NCBI RefSeq assembly: GCF_018408855.1
Contig: NZ_AP024325.1
Location: forward strand, 620,001 to 684,000
Origin: Caballeronia sp. NK8
GTDB taxonomy: Bacteria; Pseudomonadota; Gammaproteobacteria; Burkholderiales; Burkholderiaceae
Direction: 5' to 3'
DNA length: 64,000 nucleotides
The notes under the pieces were generated by a model. It had not been told where the DNA came from, ran no database searches, and saw only the letters and a program-made list of their open reading frames with translations. The position numbers and the translations under genes were made by a program. Shown here one piece after another: positions 35,405 to 43,025 of this stretch. Position 1 is the first letter of the stretch. Every line of letters begins with the position of its first letter.

Positions 35405-36390
35405 CGCGTGACGTTGGCATCGAACGTGATGGTGAAGGCCGTGACCGCCTGGCCGAGATAGCTCGCGGAGACGAACGTGACGCCATCGTTGCCGTCGCGG
35501 CCCGTGGAGGGCATCAGGAGATCGACATAAGGGCCGAATCCGACCTGGGTCGAGGTGTTCGTGAACGAGACACCGAAGGAGAACTGATTGCCGAGCAGGA
35601 CGTCCTGCGTGGTGGTCGCGAGCGTGACCGTCGGGCTTGCGTCGGCGAGCAGGTGGTCATAGTGCGCGAGCGCGTAGGCGGAGAGCGCGATCGGCTTGTC
35701 GAGCGTGCCGCTCGTCACTTCGAGCGTCCAGTCGCCGCCGAGCGTGGCGCTGCCGGTTGCGTCGTCGGATGCGCCGACGGTCGTGCCCGTTGCGCTTGCG
35801 AGCGTCTGCACGAGTGCCTTCCCCGCATCGCCCGCGCCGATGTCGCATCCGTACAGCTCGATGTCCGCGTCGCGGTTCAGATGGCTGCGCCATGTGCCGA
35901 GCGCGTCGGCCATCTGTACGAGTGTCGTGCTCGTGAAGGTCTGATTGCCGAGCGTGAACTGGCCTGCCGCGCCGTGCGAGAAGATCTGCACCGAATCCGC
36001 GTGGCCCATGCCGGCCAAGGCAGCCGAGATCGCGCCAACGGCGTCCTGTCCGGGTTGCACGACGAGCACCTGCGTTCCGGCCGGCGCTTGGGCGAGCAGT
36101 TCGCCGCCGTTTTCGACACGGCTGTCGACCACCACGAGGTTGCGGGGTGTGACGGCTGGCGCGGCAGGGGGCGCCGCCACGGGTGCGGGCGGCGCGGTCG
36201 TGCTCGGGCGCACCTCCGGCGCGGCGGCAGGCTCGCTCGTGGCCGCGGCATGCGCGGGGTCGGAGTGATGCTGATGATCGGCCGCGGACGCGGCGGCGCC
36301 ATCGAACAAAATGCGCTGTTCGAGCGCCAGGGCTTCGCTGCGCGGCCTCAGGTGCTGTGCAGTTCTCGGAAAATGCAACAGATCGGCCAT
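35245..36390 (-). CDS. N-terminal part of the giant surface protein: LEPR-xLL-like motif and DUF4347 domain
   Basis: The frame encodes 381 residues, of which about the first 327 are genuine and the remainder is out-of-frame tail. Residues 22-31 (ALEQRILFDG) resemble the LEPR-xLL motif found at the N-terminus of very large exported proteins. A Pro/Ala-rich linker follows, then DUF4347 (about residues 82-230). DUF4347 contains SHG with H139 and YGC with C182, each after a hydrophobic strand, as in clan CD caspase-like peptidases. A beta-rich segment follows and ends at TFDANVT, where the frame breaks. GAGG precedes the ATG. No classical signal peptide is seen. Confidence 0.85.
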   Translation of the reverse strand: MADLLHFPRTAQHLRPRSEALALEQRILFDGAAASAADHQHHSDPAHAAATSEPAAAPEVRPSTTAPPAPVAAPPAAPAVTPRNLVVVDSRVENGGELLAQAPAGTQVLVVQPGQDAVGAISAALAGMGHADSVQIFSHGAAGQFTLGNQTFTSTTLVQMADALGTWRSHLNRDADIELYGCDIGAGDAGKALVQTLASATGTTVGASDDATGSATLGGDWTLEVTSGTLDKPIALSAYALAHYDHLLADASPTVTLATTTQDVLLGNQFSFGVSFTNTSTQVGFGPYVDLLMPSTGRDGNDGVTFVSASYLGQAVTAFTITFDANVTRCIRSRKTRAATRSSSTPPPTVCAPATNSSCSNCRSRVSRRDSPPSPCRSTRS

Positions 36391-36628
36391 TTTCGCCTCG
36401 CGATGCGACGAAATTGAAACGGCAACCCGGATCTCATGCCTCCGCTGTCAGAGACATGGAGAAAATTTCGGTATTCGAAACAAAGCGGATCCGCATTTCT
36501 TCTTCACGCGAAACGGATCTCGTTCTCTCGAATAAATTTGTATACGTAAATATATTAAGGTTGGCCCCGAACGCAACCACGCGTTTGAAGATTATTTCTC
36601 TTGTCGCGATGTCTCACTGCGCCAGGCA
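36391..36628 (-). promoter_or_regulatory. AT-rich leader upstream of the giant protein operon
   Basis: This gap separates the giant protein start from the end of the upstream membrane protein gene. It is clearly more AT-rich than its surroundings around 36525-36565, with TATACGTAAATATATTAAGG on the plus strand. An AT-rich block here suggests the operon promoter and possible H-NS/MvaT-type binding. No single convincing -35/-10 pair could be fixed. Confidence 0.35.
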
Positions 36629-37141
36629 TTAATTACCCGGAGGCGGAATGGGGCCGAAAAATATTGCCTTGAGTTTTCCGCGCCCGATGACGCGGGAGAG
36701 TTCGGCGATCACGCAATAATTGAAGATCAGGGTGACGAGCAGAATCTGGACCGCCCAGAAATGCGGCCAGTTGATTTCGCTCCAGAGTTGATGATTCGCG
36801 GCGATCAGACTGGGCGCTTCCTTCCAGAAGTCATAGAGACGTTCGAGATAGTGCACGAGCAGCGCGACGAGCGCGTACATCAGCGTCTTCCATGCGACGT
36901 TCCAGATCAACGGTTTGTCGGGGAAGCGGTTGATGAACGGGAGCATGTCGGCGACCAGCACCGACTTGCCGAGAATGAGCGATGCGATCAGCACCGACGC
37001 AGACGAAGGAAGCGAAATGCCGGTGCCACGGACCATCAGCGCGCGGATGATCGCGACGATGTGGAGAATGATGAAAAAGAAGATCGTCGGCGGCAGCGCC
37101 TTGATCATTTCGTGCTTGAGCTTTTCGATGAGCGCGCTCAT
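36629..37141 (-). CDS. Polytopic membrane protein of unknown function
   Basis: The 170-residue protein has four probable membrane helices: ALPPTIFFFIILHIVAIIRAL, VLIASLILGKSVLVADMLPF, AWKTLMYALVALLVHYL and FWAVQILLVTLIFNYCVIAEL, with short charged loops and a C-terminal PIPPPGN tail. I recognise no named family. I chose the ATG at 37141 because the N-terminal amphipathic helix MSALIEKLKHEM follows. It lies 238 bases upstream of the giant protein gene on the same strand, so it might be co-regulated, but nothing shows that it is part of the exporter. Confidence 0.72.
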   Translation of the reverse strand: MSALIEKLKHEMIKALPPTIFFFIILHIVAIIRALMVRGTGISLPSSASVLIASLILGKSVLVADMLPFINRFPDKPLIWNVAWKTLMYALVALLVHYLERLYDFWKEAPSLIAANHQLWSEINWPHFWAVQILLVTLIFNYCVIAELSRVIGRGKLKAIFFGPIPPPGN

Positions 37142-37296
37142 GGTGCGAGTCTCCCGTGTTTTTCGTGGCAGCCTTGATAGGGCGATGTTCTCGACGCCGC
37201 GCGTGCATGCCGCGCGAGCTAACGGAAAGCATAGGCGAGTTTCGATCGAGCAATGAGCGTGCATCGGCCCTCGTAAAAGACAGGTGCAAAAAGCCG

Positions 37297-37325
37297 AAGC
37301 CCCGGTAGAACCTTCACCGGGGCTT
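37297..37325 (-). terminator. Rho-independent-type terminator
   Basis: AAGCCCCGGT and ACCGGGGCTT form a perfect 10-base stem with a 9-base loop. On the minus strand the stem is followed after three bases by a T-rich run (GGCTTTTTG), so it would stop leftward transcripts. The nearest minus-strand gene to the right ends at 37557. The 230 bases between hold no frame and could be a 3' untranslated region or a small RNA gene. Confidence 0.65.
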
Positions 37326-37556
37326 GCGGATATTGCGAGCTTCAGGAAAACACGTCCACTCGACGCGTGCTGCATCCGGTGCAAGTTTAGGTAAGCCGGT
37401 TTGCTCAGCGAGTCGGTCTGTGTCCGTGTGATGCGATAGTCTGCATCACGGAAATCAGTGTAATGCGCCGGACTCGAAAGCCATGGTCCGAACAGGCGCC
37501 GATTCAGCCTTCACCCCGACCGATTGCAATGCTGAAGTTCGCGCCCGATGTGCCGA

Positions 37557-39227
37557 CTATCGACGGCACTGCTTCTCGAAGACGACTTTCTCAAAGAGTT
37601 CGTATTCGGCGGTCGGCGTCTTGTCGGCGCCGGGCGCGTGGTAATAGCTCATCGTGATCGATGCCTTGCCGCCGCGCTCGCCGGGATTGACGTCGAACAC
37701 GGCGATGCCGTATCCCGTGCCCGTGTCGCGCTGCGCGGACCAGATCGCGTCTTCGACCGCATCGGCGACCGGGCGAACGAACGTGCCCGCCGTCGTGCCC
37801 GGCACCGGGCGATTCGGCTTCGTGAACACCTGCGCCTGCGGCAAGCCGTTGCCCGGATCGGTGCCATAGACATCGAGCGGCGCGCTCGTGCCGCCACCGC
37901 CGAGAATCAAGTGGATGGTGCCGTGCGTCGTGTCGATGGGATCGTTCGCGCGTTGCGATGTTTCGACGGGACGAGGCTGCAAGGTGTCGACGCGTTCGCC
38001 TGTCGTCGCATCGCGGCCTGCCAGATGATTGCAGCCGCGCACCGGATGACTGCGCTCGTAATCGTGATCGTGACCGCACAGCACGAGATCCACGCCATAG
38101 CGATCGAAGAGCGGCAGCCACGCTTCGCGGATGCCCTTGTCCGAACCATTGCCCGTCTTCGATGAACTGAGCGCATCCTGGTGCATCTGCACCACGATCC
38201 AGTCGATGTCGTCATCATGCGATGCATCGCGCAAGGTTCGTTCGAGCCAGCGCGTTTGTTCGCCATTGCTGTATCCGCGCACATAGAAGGACGTGCCCGG
38301 CGCGATGGCGGCATTGCCCGTGCTCGCGGCAGGCACGAGCGGCGCCGGCCCGGCGACGAATGCGGCGCCGTCTTGATAGACGACGTCGTCGGCATCGAGC
38401 GAGATGAACAGCACCGAGCTCACGCGAAAGCTGTACCAGCGCCCCGGAAAATGCGTGCCGTTGTCGGGCAGCGTGTAGCGCGTCAGATACGACGCGAAGC
38501 CCTGCTGGCCGTTGTTGAACTCGATTTCGTGATTGCCGGGGCAAGGCATCCACGGCCGGTTCGCCGCCGATGTCTGGGCGTTGTTGCCGAAGTCGCGCCA
38601 GACTTCGGGCTGTTGCGCCGGATTCAGGTTGGCATAGCAGAGGTCGCCGTTGAGCAAATGGAACAGCGGCTCGAAGCGCTCGACGGCCTGCACGGCGAAA
38701 CGGCTTTGAGGCGAGGACAAAACCCAGTTCGTGTTCGGCGTTGCCAGATCTCCGTAGCTCGTGAAGCGGAACTTGCGGCGTCCGCGAGGTGCGGTCGTGA
38801 AGCTGGCGGTGAAGGGTTGTGCGGCCTTGCTGTCGTTGTCGGCGGTGACTTCGTATTGATACGTCGTGTGCGGGCGAAGCTCATGCAGCCGCGCGTGATA
38901 CGTGAAGACGGTTTCGCCGTTCAGACCATCGGTGTAGGTCCGCTGCACGGCGTGGATGACGTGTGCGTGGCCGTCGTGCGTGCTGATCCGCACGCGTGGC
39001 TGGACCGCCTGCGCAAGCGATCCCCAGCTCACGATCACCTCGCTCGTCGGATCTTCGCCCCACGTCAGATGAATCTGCTCGGGCGTGCCATCCGGATGCG
39101 ACGCCTGAGCGAACGCAGGACCGGTCACCACATTCGCGGCGGTCGCGAGTCCCGATGCACCCGCGAGCTTCAGAAATCCGCGGCGCGATGCAATCGATGC
39201 GCCGTCCTGCTGGTTCTTCGTGACCAT
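37557..39227 (-). CDS. Tat-exported purple acid phosphatase-like metallophosphoesterase
   Basis: The 556-residue protein starts with a twin-arginine signal (SRRGFLKLAG, cleavage near AFAQA), then a fibronectin-like domain (LTWGEDPTSEVIVSWGS) and a metallophosphatase core. Core motifs are YGDL, NGDLCYAN (with the tyrosine that gives purple acid phosphatases their iron-tyrosinate), PGNHE, VVQMH and GHDHDYERS. It would release phosphate from esters in the periplasm or outside. A Pho-box-like site lies 63 bases upstream with a well-placed -10 element. The C-terminal 100 residues form a separate glycine-rich part. Confidence 0.9.
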   Translation of the reverse strand: MVTKNQQDGASIASRRGFLKLAGASGLATAANVVTGPAFAQASHPDGTPEQIHLTWGEDPTSEVIVSWGSLAQAVQPRVRISTHDGHAHVIHAVQRTYTDGLNGETVFTYHARLHELRPHTTYQYEVTADNDSKAAQPFTASFTTAPRGRRKFRFTSYGDLATPNTNWVLSSPQSRFAVQAVERFEPLFHLLNGDLCYANLNPAQQPEVWRDFGNNAQTSAANRPWMPCPGNHEIEFNNGQQGFASYLTRYTLPDNGTHFPGRWYSFRVSSVLFISLDADDVVYQDGAAFVAGPAPLVPAASTGNAAIAPGTSFYVRGYSNGEQTRWLERTLRDASHDDDIDWIVVQMHQDALSSSKTGNGSDKGIREAWLPLFDRYGVDLVLCGHDHDYERSHPVRGCNHLAGRDATTGERVDTLQPRPVETSQRANDPIDTTHGTIHLILGGGGTSAPLDVYGTDPGNGLPQAQVFTKPNRPVPGTTAGTFVRPVADAVEDAIWSAQRDTGTGYGIAVFDVNPGERGGKASITMSYYHAPGADKTPTAEYELFEKVVFEKQCRR

Positions 39228-39274
39228 GGACGTATGTTTCCTGATGGGGATGAGATGCGCTCCGTCAGGGAGAC

Positions 39275-39307
39275 ATTATGGCGAGTCGTATGACCACGCC
39301 ATGACAG
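39275..39307 (-). promoter_or_regulatory. Pho-box-like site and -10 element upstream of the acid phosphatase
   Basis: On the minus strand, 39307-39290 reads CTGTCAT, GGCG, TGGTCAT: two 7-base half sites with a 4-base spacer, as in the PhoB consensus (CTGTCAT repeated every 11 bases). Nine bases further downstream is CATAAT (39280-39275), a good -10 element at the distance used by PhoB-activated promoters. The start codon is 47 bases beyond the -10. Confidence 0.7.
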
Positions 39308-39447
39308 GCGGGCGAGCGAACTACGCGCGGAAAGTTTTCCCTGACGCCTTTCCGGCAGCGAACCTCGCACTGTTCCGGCTGCGCAGGGATGTCGTTCAGG
39401 CCGCGTCGGTATGATTCGTGACACCGATAAACGAAAGGAGGGCGCTC

Positions 39448-39930
39448 ATGCCGAACATCGAGCAAGCGCGACGGCCCCGGCTTGTCGATCGTGTCTGGCG
39501 TGCGATGCTTCGCCTCGCATTTCCGCTCGCTCGCGTGTGGTGGACTTTTCGACGACCTCGTCATGAAGGCGCGCTCGTCGCAATTTACGTCGGGCAGGCG
39601 CTGTTGCTGCTGAAGTCGTCGTACCGGTCCGAATGGAATCTGCCCGGCGGCAGCGTCCACGCGGGTGAGACGCCTCATGAAGCGGCGCTGCGCGAGATGG
39701 AGGAGGAGATCGGGTTCTCGGTGCATACGTTGGTCCCTGCGGGCAGTGCCAGCGGCATCTGGGACGGCCGAAGAGACACCGTGCATTTCTTCGAACTGCA
39801 TCTCGATTCCATGCCCGAGTTGCAGCTCGATAACCGCGAGATCATCGCCGCGCATCTGGCATCGCCGGAGGAATTGCAACGCATCGCGTTGACGGAGGCC
39901 ACGGCTGCGTATTGTTCCGCCAGGCGTTGA
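39448..39930 (+). CDS. Nudix hydrolase
   Basis: The 160-residue protein contains a complete Nudix box, GX5EX7REMEEEIGF (about residues 69-91), which coordinates the metal for hydrolysis of nucleoside diphosphate-linked substrates. I chose the ATG at 39448 behind AAAGGAGG; an upstream GTG at 39418 is less likely. The N-terminus has a hydrophobic, aromatic stretch (RVWRAMLRLAFPLARVWWTF) that may associate with the membrane. It is divergent from the acid phosphatase gene and followed by a glycerophosphodiesterase. The substrate is unknown. Confidence 0.87.
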   Translation: MPNIEQARRPRLVDRVWRAMLRLAFPLARVWWTFRRPRHEGALVAIYVGQALLLLKSSYRSEWNLPGGSVHAGETPHEAALREMEEEIGFSVHTLVPAGSASGIWDGRRDTVHFFELHLDSMPELQLDNREIIAAHLASPEELQRIALTEATAAYCSARR

Positions 39931-39944
39931 TGTCCATCTGCTCA

Positions 39945-39979
39945 GGGTCATACAAACGTCACTCGCGAATCGTAATAAT
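39945..39979 (+). promoter_or_regulatory. Pho-box-like site and -10 element upstream of the glycerophosphodiesterase
   Basis: Bases 39945-39962 read GGGTCAT, ACAA, ACGTCAC: two half sites resembling CTGTCAT/CTGTCAC with a 4-base spacer. Ten bases downstream is TAATAAT (39973-39979), a strong -10 element. The glycerophosphodiesterase start is 34 bases further on. Each half site matches five of seven consensus positions. Confidence 0.62.
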
Positions 39980-40013
39980 GCGCGGGGACAATTCGAATAG
40001 AACGGGAAGCCAG

Positions 40014-41429
40014 ATGAAGCGTGCACGACAGCATCGCAAGTACTCGATCGCGGCACGCGCCGCACTCGTCTTATCCTTCGGGCTCGCTGCCTGCCAAGGC
40101 GACGGCAACGACAGCAGCACCACGACATCCACGCCTCCCGCGACCGCCACGCCCACCGCGTTCTCCACGCTGGACGGCCAGCAACCGCTCGTGATCGGCC
40201 ACCGCGGATTGCCTGGTCTGCGTCCCGAGGAAACGCAACCGTCCTATGAACTTGCCGCCGACAGCGGCGCGGACGCGCTCGAAGAAGACCTGCATTTGTC
40301 GAAGGATTGCGTGCTCGTGGCGCGGCACAATCCGTGGCTTTCGGATAACACCAACATCGCCGATGTCGCAAAGACCAGCGCCTCAGTCGCGACGAGAAAG
40401 CGCACGGTGCCCGGGGTGCTGGTGAACGTGAAGTGGACGACCACGCCTGAGACCGGCCCATCGCAGTATTTGACCGATCTAACGAATCCAAACGATTCGA
40501 AGTCGGTGCTGAAGTCCTTGATCGTCGATGGCGAGGATCACACGGGCGACTGGTCGATCACGGACTTCACCGCAGCCGAACTCGGCACGCTGCTCGGGGG
40601 CACGACCTACGACGCTGCGGCCGAACGGCCCACCGAGTTCAACGGCAAGTATCCAATTCTCACATTCCAGCAGATCATCGATATCGCGAAGGCGAAGAGC
40701 GCGGCCACGGGCCGTTCGATCGCCGTCTATCCCGAGACGAAGAACCCGACCTGGAATAACGCGCAGGCGATCGCGAACAGCTGCGGCGCGGCGGGCAGTC
40801 ATCCGCTCGAAGACGCGCTCATCAAGATTCTCAACGACAACGGCCTGAACAGCCGCAACGCACCGGTGTTCGTGCAGAGCTTCGAGCCGGGCAGCCTCCA
40901 ATACATGCGCGCGCACGGCCTGAACACGAAGGTCGTGCAACTGATCGACGGCTACGACGTCGATTACCGCACAGGCGCGGTCATCTACAACGAAATCACC
41001 GACAGCCGTCCTTTCGACTGGACCGTCGCCGGCGATCCGCGCTGGTTCGACGCGATGCTCAAACCCGCGGGCCTCGCGCAGATCAAGACGTACGCAGACG
41101 GGATCGGGCCGTGGAAGCCGCAGATCGTGCCGCTCAAGATCACGCCGTTCCCCGCGACCAATCCCGACGGCACGCCATTCACCGGCTCTACCGCGCAGGC
41201 GACAACGCAAGCTCCAACGAGCGTCGTCAGCGATGCACACAAGGCCGGGCTCTTCGTGCACGTTTTCACGTTCCGCAACGAGAAGAAGTATCTCGCAGCG
41301 GATTACAGCAGCGACCCGAACGCCGAGTATCTGAAGTTCTTCCGGCTCGGCGTCGATGGCGTGTTCACCGATTTCGCCAATACCGGCTTCGCGGCGCGCA
41401 CGGCTTATCTCAAGGAACTCGGCCGTTAG
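40014..41429 (+). CDS. Secreted glycerophosphodiester phosphodiesterase lipoprotein
   Basis: The 471-residue protein has a basic N-terminus, a hydrophobic core and a lipobox LAAC, so it is probably lipid-anchored in the envelope. The catalytic domain shows GHRGLPGLRPEET (the HRG and E of the family), ALEEDLHLSKD (metal ligands) and RHNPW (general acid histidine). It would split glycerophosphodiesters to glycerol 3-phosphate. I chose the ATG at 40014 because the signal peptide follows; upstream in-frame sequence is basic and overlaps the Pho-box region. It is followed after 48 bases by the phytase-like gene. Confidence 0.88.
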   Translation: MKRARQHRKYSIAARAALVLSFGLAACQGDGNDSSTTTSTPPATATPTAFSTLDGQQPLVIGHRGLPGLRPEETQPSYELAADSGADALEEDLHLSKDCVLVARHNPWLSDNTNIADVAKTSASVATRKRTVPGVLVNVKWTTTPETGPSQYLTDLTNPNDSKSVLKSLIVDGEDHTGDWSITDFTAAELGTLLGGTTYDAAAERPTEFNGKYPILTFQQIIDIAKAKSAATGRSIAVYPETKNPTWNNAQAIANSCGAAGSHPLEDALIKILNDNGLNSRNAPVFVQSFEPGSLQYMRAHGLNTKVVQLIDGYDVDYRTGAVIYNEITDSRPFDWTVAGDPRWFDAMLKPAGLAQIKTYADGIGPWKPQIVPLKITPFPATNPDGTPFTGSTAQATTQAPTSVVSDAHKAGLFVHVFTFRNEKKYLAADYSSDPNAEYLKFFRLGVDGVFTDFANTGFAARTAYLKELGR

Positions 41430-41477
41430 GCTCGCCGGCTGCAAATGCATCGCCTCATTCATTGAAAGGAGACGTTC

Positions 41478-42977
41478 ATGATTCGAGCCCGTGTCTGTGC
41501 CCTGTCGCTTGCGCTGTCCGCGTCGGTCGTCGCGTGTTCGTCCGCGTGGGCGCGCGTCGATCTCATCGCGATCGGCGAGTTGAGCGGACTCGTCGCCGAT
41601 CGCTCGAAAGCGACGGCGGCGCCGCTCGAAAACGGGGCGCCGGGCAATCTGCTCGGCGGCCTCGGCTCCGGTCTCGCGTATGCGGGCTGCGACACGTTTC
41701 TCGCCACACCCGACCGCGGCCCGAACGCAATCTCGTACAACAAGGCCATCGACGACACCGCGTCTTACATCAATCGCTTCCAGACGCTGATCCTGCGTTT
41801 GGAAGCCGGAGGCAAAGGCGATGCGCTGCCCTACGCACTGAACCCGAAGCTGGTCCAGACGACGTTGCTGCATGCGCGCGAGCCGCTCGTCTACGGCGAC
41901 GGCGCGGCGTACGGCGTTCCCGACGGCGCGCCGGCGCTCAACGAGAAGGATCACACGCACTATTTCACGGGCCGTTCGGATAACTTCACGCCGACGCGTT
42001 CGTCGACCTTTCCGCTCGACGCGCGCTTCGATCCGGAGAGCATCCGCGTGGCGCGCGACGGCGCGAGCGTCTTCATTTCCGACGAGTACGGGCCGTACCT
42101 CTATCGCTTCGACCGGCGCACGGGCGAGCGCGTCGCGGCATATCGCGTGCCGGCGTCGTTCGCGGTGACGAAACTCGCGCCCGTCGGTAACGATGAAATT
42201 AGCGAGAACACATCCGGCCGCGTCGCGAACAAGGGCATGGAGGGCCTCGCGATTTCGCCGGACGGCGACACGCTTTTCGGCGCGATGCAAAGCCCGCTGA
42301 TCCAGGACGGCGGCACGAACGGCGCCTACACGCGCATCCTTCGCATCGACCTGCGCACGGGTAAGACGGCGCAATTTGCCTATCCGCTGACCAACCTCGG
42401 CACCGATGCGAAGCCGAACTATCCGACGATCAGCGACATCGTCGCAGTGAGCGATCACGAGCTGCTGGTCGACGAGCGCGACGGCAAGGGTCTCGGCGAC
42501 GATTCGGCGGCTGTGTTCAAGCGGGTATTCCACGTCGATCTCGCCGGTGCGCAGGACGTGAGCCAGGCGAGCGGCGAAGCCGGCCTCAAGCCATATGCGA
42601 TCGAGAAGACGTTGTTCCTCGATGTCGTCAAGGCGTTGTCGGTGTACTTCAAGCCCGCCGATATCCCCGCGAAGATCGAGAGCCTCGCATTCGGGCCGGA
42701 CGTGCGCATCGGCGGGAAGCTGAAGCACACGTTGTTCATCGCGAACGACAACGATTTTCTAGGCACCGTGACGGACACGAATCACCCGAATGGCATCGAC
42801 AACCCGAACCGGTTCTTCGTCTTCGCGATCGATCCCGCCGATCTGCCTGGTTATGTCGCGCAACGCCTGCCAGGCGCGGACGGACGCGATGACAGGGTGT
42901 GCCGTTTCGCCCACGACGGTCACGGCCACGACGGGGATCACGACGATCACGGCAAGGGAGACGGCGGTGGCCAGTGA
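41478..42977 (+). CDS. Secreted esterase-like phytase family protein
   Basis: The 499-residue protein has a signal peptide (cleavage near AWA) and the beta-propeller-like phytase/esterase-like fold, seen in SGLAYAGCDTFLATPDRGPN, FDPESIRVARDGASVFISDEYGPYLYRFD and KGMEGLAISPDGDTLFGAMQS. Members release phosphate from phytate or related esters. The last 20 residues are rich in His, Asp and Gly (HDGHGHDGDHDDHGKGDGGG), probably metal-binding. AAAGGAGA precedes the ATG. It is likely co-transcribed with the glycerophosphodiesterase from the Pho-type promoter. Confidence 0.85.
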   Translation: MIRARVCALSLALSASVVACSSAWARVDLIAIGELSGLVADRSKATAAPLENGAPGNLLGGLGSGLAYAGCDTFLATPDRGPNAISYNKAIDDTASYINRFQTLILRLEAGGKGDALPYALNPKLVQTTLLHAREPLVYGDGAAYGVPDGAPALNEKDHTHYFTGRSDNFTPTRSSTFPLDARFDPESIRVARDGASVFISDEYGPYLYRFDRRTGERVAAYRVPASFAVTKLAPVGNDEISENTSGRVANKGMEGLAISPDGDTLFGAMQSPLIQDGGTNGAYTRILRIDLRTGKTAQFAYPLTNLGTDAKPNYPTISDIVAVSDHELLVDERDGKGLGDDSAAVFKRVFHVDLAGAQDVSQASGEAGLKPYAIEKTLFLDVVKALSVYFKPADIPAKIESLAFGPDVRIGGKLKHTLFIANDNDFLGTVTDTNHPNGIDNPNRFFVFAIDPADLPGYVAQRLPGADGRDDRVCRFAHDGHGHDGDHDDHGKGDGGGQ

Positions 42978-43025
42978 TGCGTCATTCGCGCCAGGGGCTT
43001 GCGAGGCTACTGCGATGACGATGGA

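Noticed and set aside
31197..35486. A 1,429-codon minus-strand frame overlapping the giant protein in another frame
   Set aside because: The Arg/His-rich sequence has no domain pattern and comes from the codon bias of the real gene; the frame at 25877-35404 carries the repeats.
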